7,175 nt of DNA from NCBI GenBank assembly GCA_937975735.1, contig CALJUI010000032.1, forward strand, positions 1 through 7,175. Direction: 5' to 3'. This DNA comes from an uncultured Rubrivivax sp. (GTDB lineage: Bacteria > Pseudomonadota > Gammaproteobacteria > Burkholderiales > Burkholderiaceae_C). The notes under the pieces were generated by a model. That model searched no databases. It had not been told where the DNA came from and worked only from the letters and a program-made list of their open reading frames with translations. The translations under genes and the position numbers were made by a program. This document shows, one piece after another, positions 6,701 through 7,175 of this stretch (position 1 is the first letter of the stretch; each line of letters starts with the position of its first letter).

Positions 6701-7175
6701 TCACGCTGCGCAACATCACGCTGCGACGCGGCGTCAAGGTCGTGCTGTCCGGCGCCGGCGTCGTGCTGCAGCCGGGCGAGAAGATCGGCCTCGTCGGCCG
6801 CAACGGCGCCGGCAAGTCGAGCCTGTTCTCGCTGCTCGCCGGCCGGCTGCAGGCCGACGCCGGCGACGTCGAGATGCCGCCGCGCTGGCGCCTGGGCGAA
6901 GTCGCGCAGGAGATGCCCGAGACCGACGACGGCGCGACCGACTTCGTGCTGCAGGGCGACACGCCGCTGCAAGTGGCGCAGCGCCTGCTCGCCGAGGCCG
7001 AGGCCGCCGGCGACGGCCACGCGATGGCCGAGGCCCACCTCGCGCTCGACGAGGCCGGCGCCTTCGACGCCAAGGCGCGCGCGCAGTCGCTGCTGCTCGG
7101 CCTGGGCTTCCGCAGCGAGCAGCTCGACATGCCGGTGAACAGCTTCTCCGGCGGCTGGCGCATGCGGCTGCAACT
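6697..7175 (+). CDS. ABC-F family ATPase, YheS-like, N-terminal part
   Basis: A frame beginning at the ATG at 6697 stays open to the right edge, giving 159 complete codons of what should be a protein of over 600 residues. ABC-F proteins are soluble twin-ATPase factors without membrane domains; several bind the ribosomal E site and influence translation. Visible here: the opening MITLRNITLRRGVKVVL, Walker A GRNGAGKS (34-41, Lys40), a Q-loop at VAQE (69-72, Gln71) and the first ABC signature NSFSGGWRMRLQ (148-159), whose SGGWRMR form is typical of this family. The start wording and the QGD...DGHAMAEAH segment follow E. coli YheS more than Uup or EttA. Walker B, the second ATPase domain and the linker are outside the window. 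The start overlaps the prmB stop by ATGA, with a short GAGG at 6689-6692 only four bases away. Family is firm; YheS subgroup likely. Confidence 0.9.
   Translation, partial: MITLRNITLRRGVKVVLSGAGVVLQPGEKIGLVGRNGAGKSSLFSLLAGRLQADAGDVEMPPRWRLGEVAQEMPETDDGATDFVLQGDTPLQVAQRLLAEAEAAGDGHAMAEAHLALDEAGAFDAKARAQSLLLGLGFRSEQLDMPVNSFSGGWRMRLQ

Overview
The window looks like chromosomal DNA from a high-GC (roughly 70% by eye) betaproteobacterium. A Burkholderiales member of the Rubrivivax/Leptothrix/Methylibium type is my best guess. This rests on strong G/C bias at third codon positions, the proteobacterial succinylase form of the lysine pathway, and protein sequences that read like that order. No rRNA, tRNA, CRISPR array or insertion sequence is visible, and coding density is very high.

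Layout: (1) bases 2-346, plus strand, the C-terminal end of a LacI-family transcription regulator cut by the window edge. (2) 353-1372, minus strand, an AlkB-type membrane di-iron alkane hydroxylase of compact length, convergent with the regulator; a hairpin-forming inverted repeat covers both stop codons. (3) 1373-1446, a 74-base divergent promoter region with a good sigma70-like promoter for the alkB-like gene, a short palindrome over its -10 element, and a weaker candidate -10 for the genes on the right. (4) From 1447 to the right edge, a tight plus-strand gene string: dapC, dapD, a PilU-type pilus ATPase gene, dapE, prmB and the start of a YheS-like ABC-F gene. Four of its five junctions are 4-base ATGA/GTGA stop-start overlaps. 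The fifth (dapD to pilU) is a 40-base gap with a clear Shine-Dalgarno sequence.

How the genes fit together: DapD, DapC and DapE are consecutive steps that convert tetrahydrodipicolinate through succinylated intermediates to LL-diaminopimelate, the precursor of lysine and peptidoglycan. PrmB methylates ribosomal protein uL3, and the ABC-F protein is expected to act on the ribosome, so the right end is translation-related. The odd member is the pilus-retraction-type ATPase placed between dapD and dapE. The AlkB-like gene is not obviously connected to any of these and has no rubredoxin or rubredoxin reductase gene in view.

I did not find a clearly new system. The points most worth a second look are the pilus ATPase inside the dap string, the possibly leaderless divergent promoters with an overlapping palindrome, and the hairpin shared by two convergent genes.
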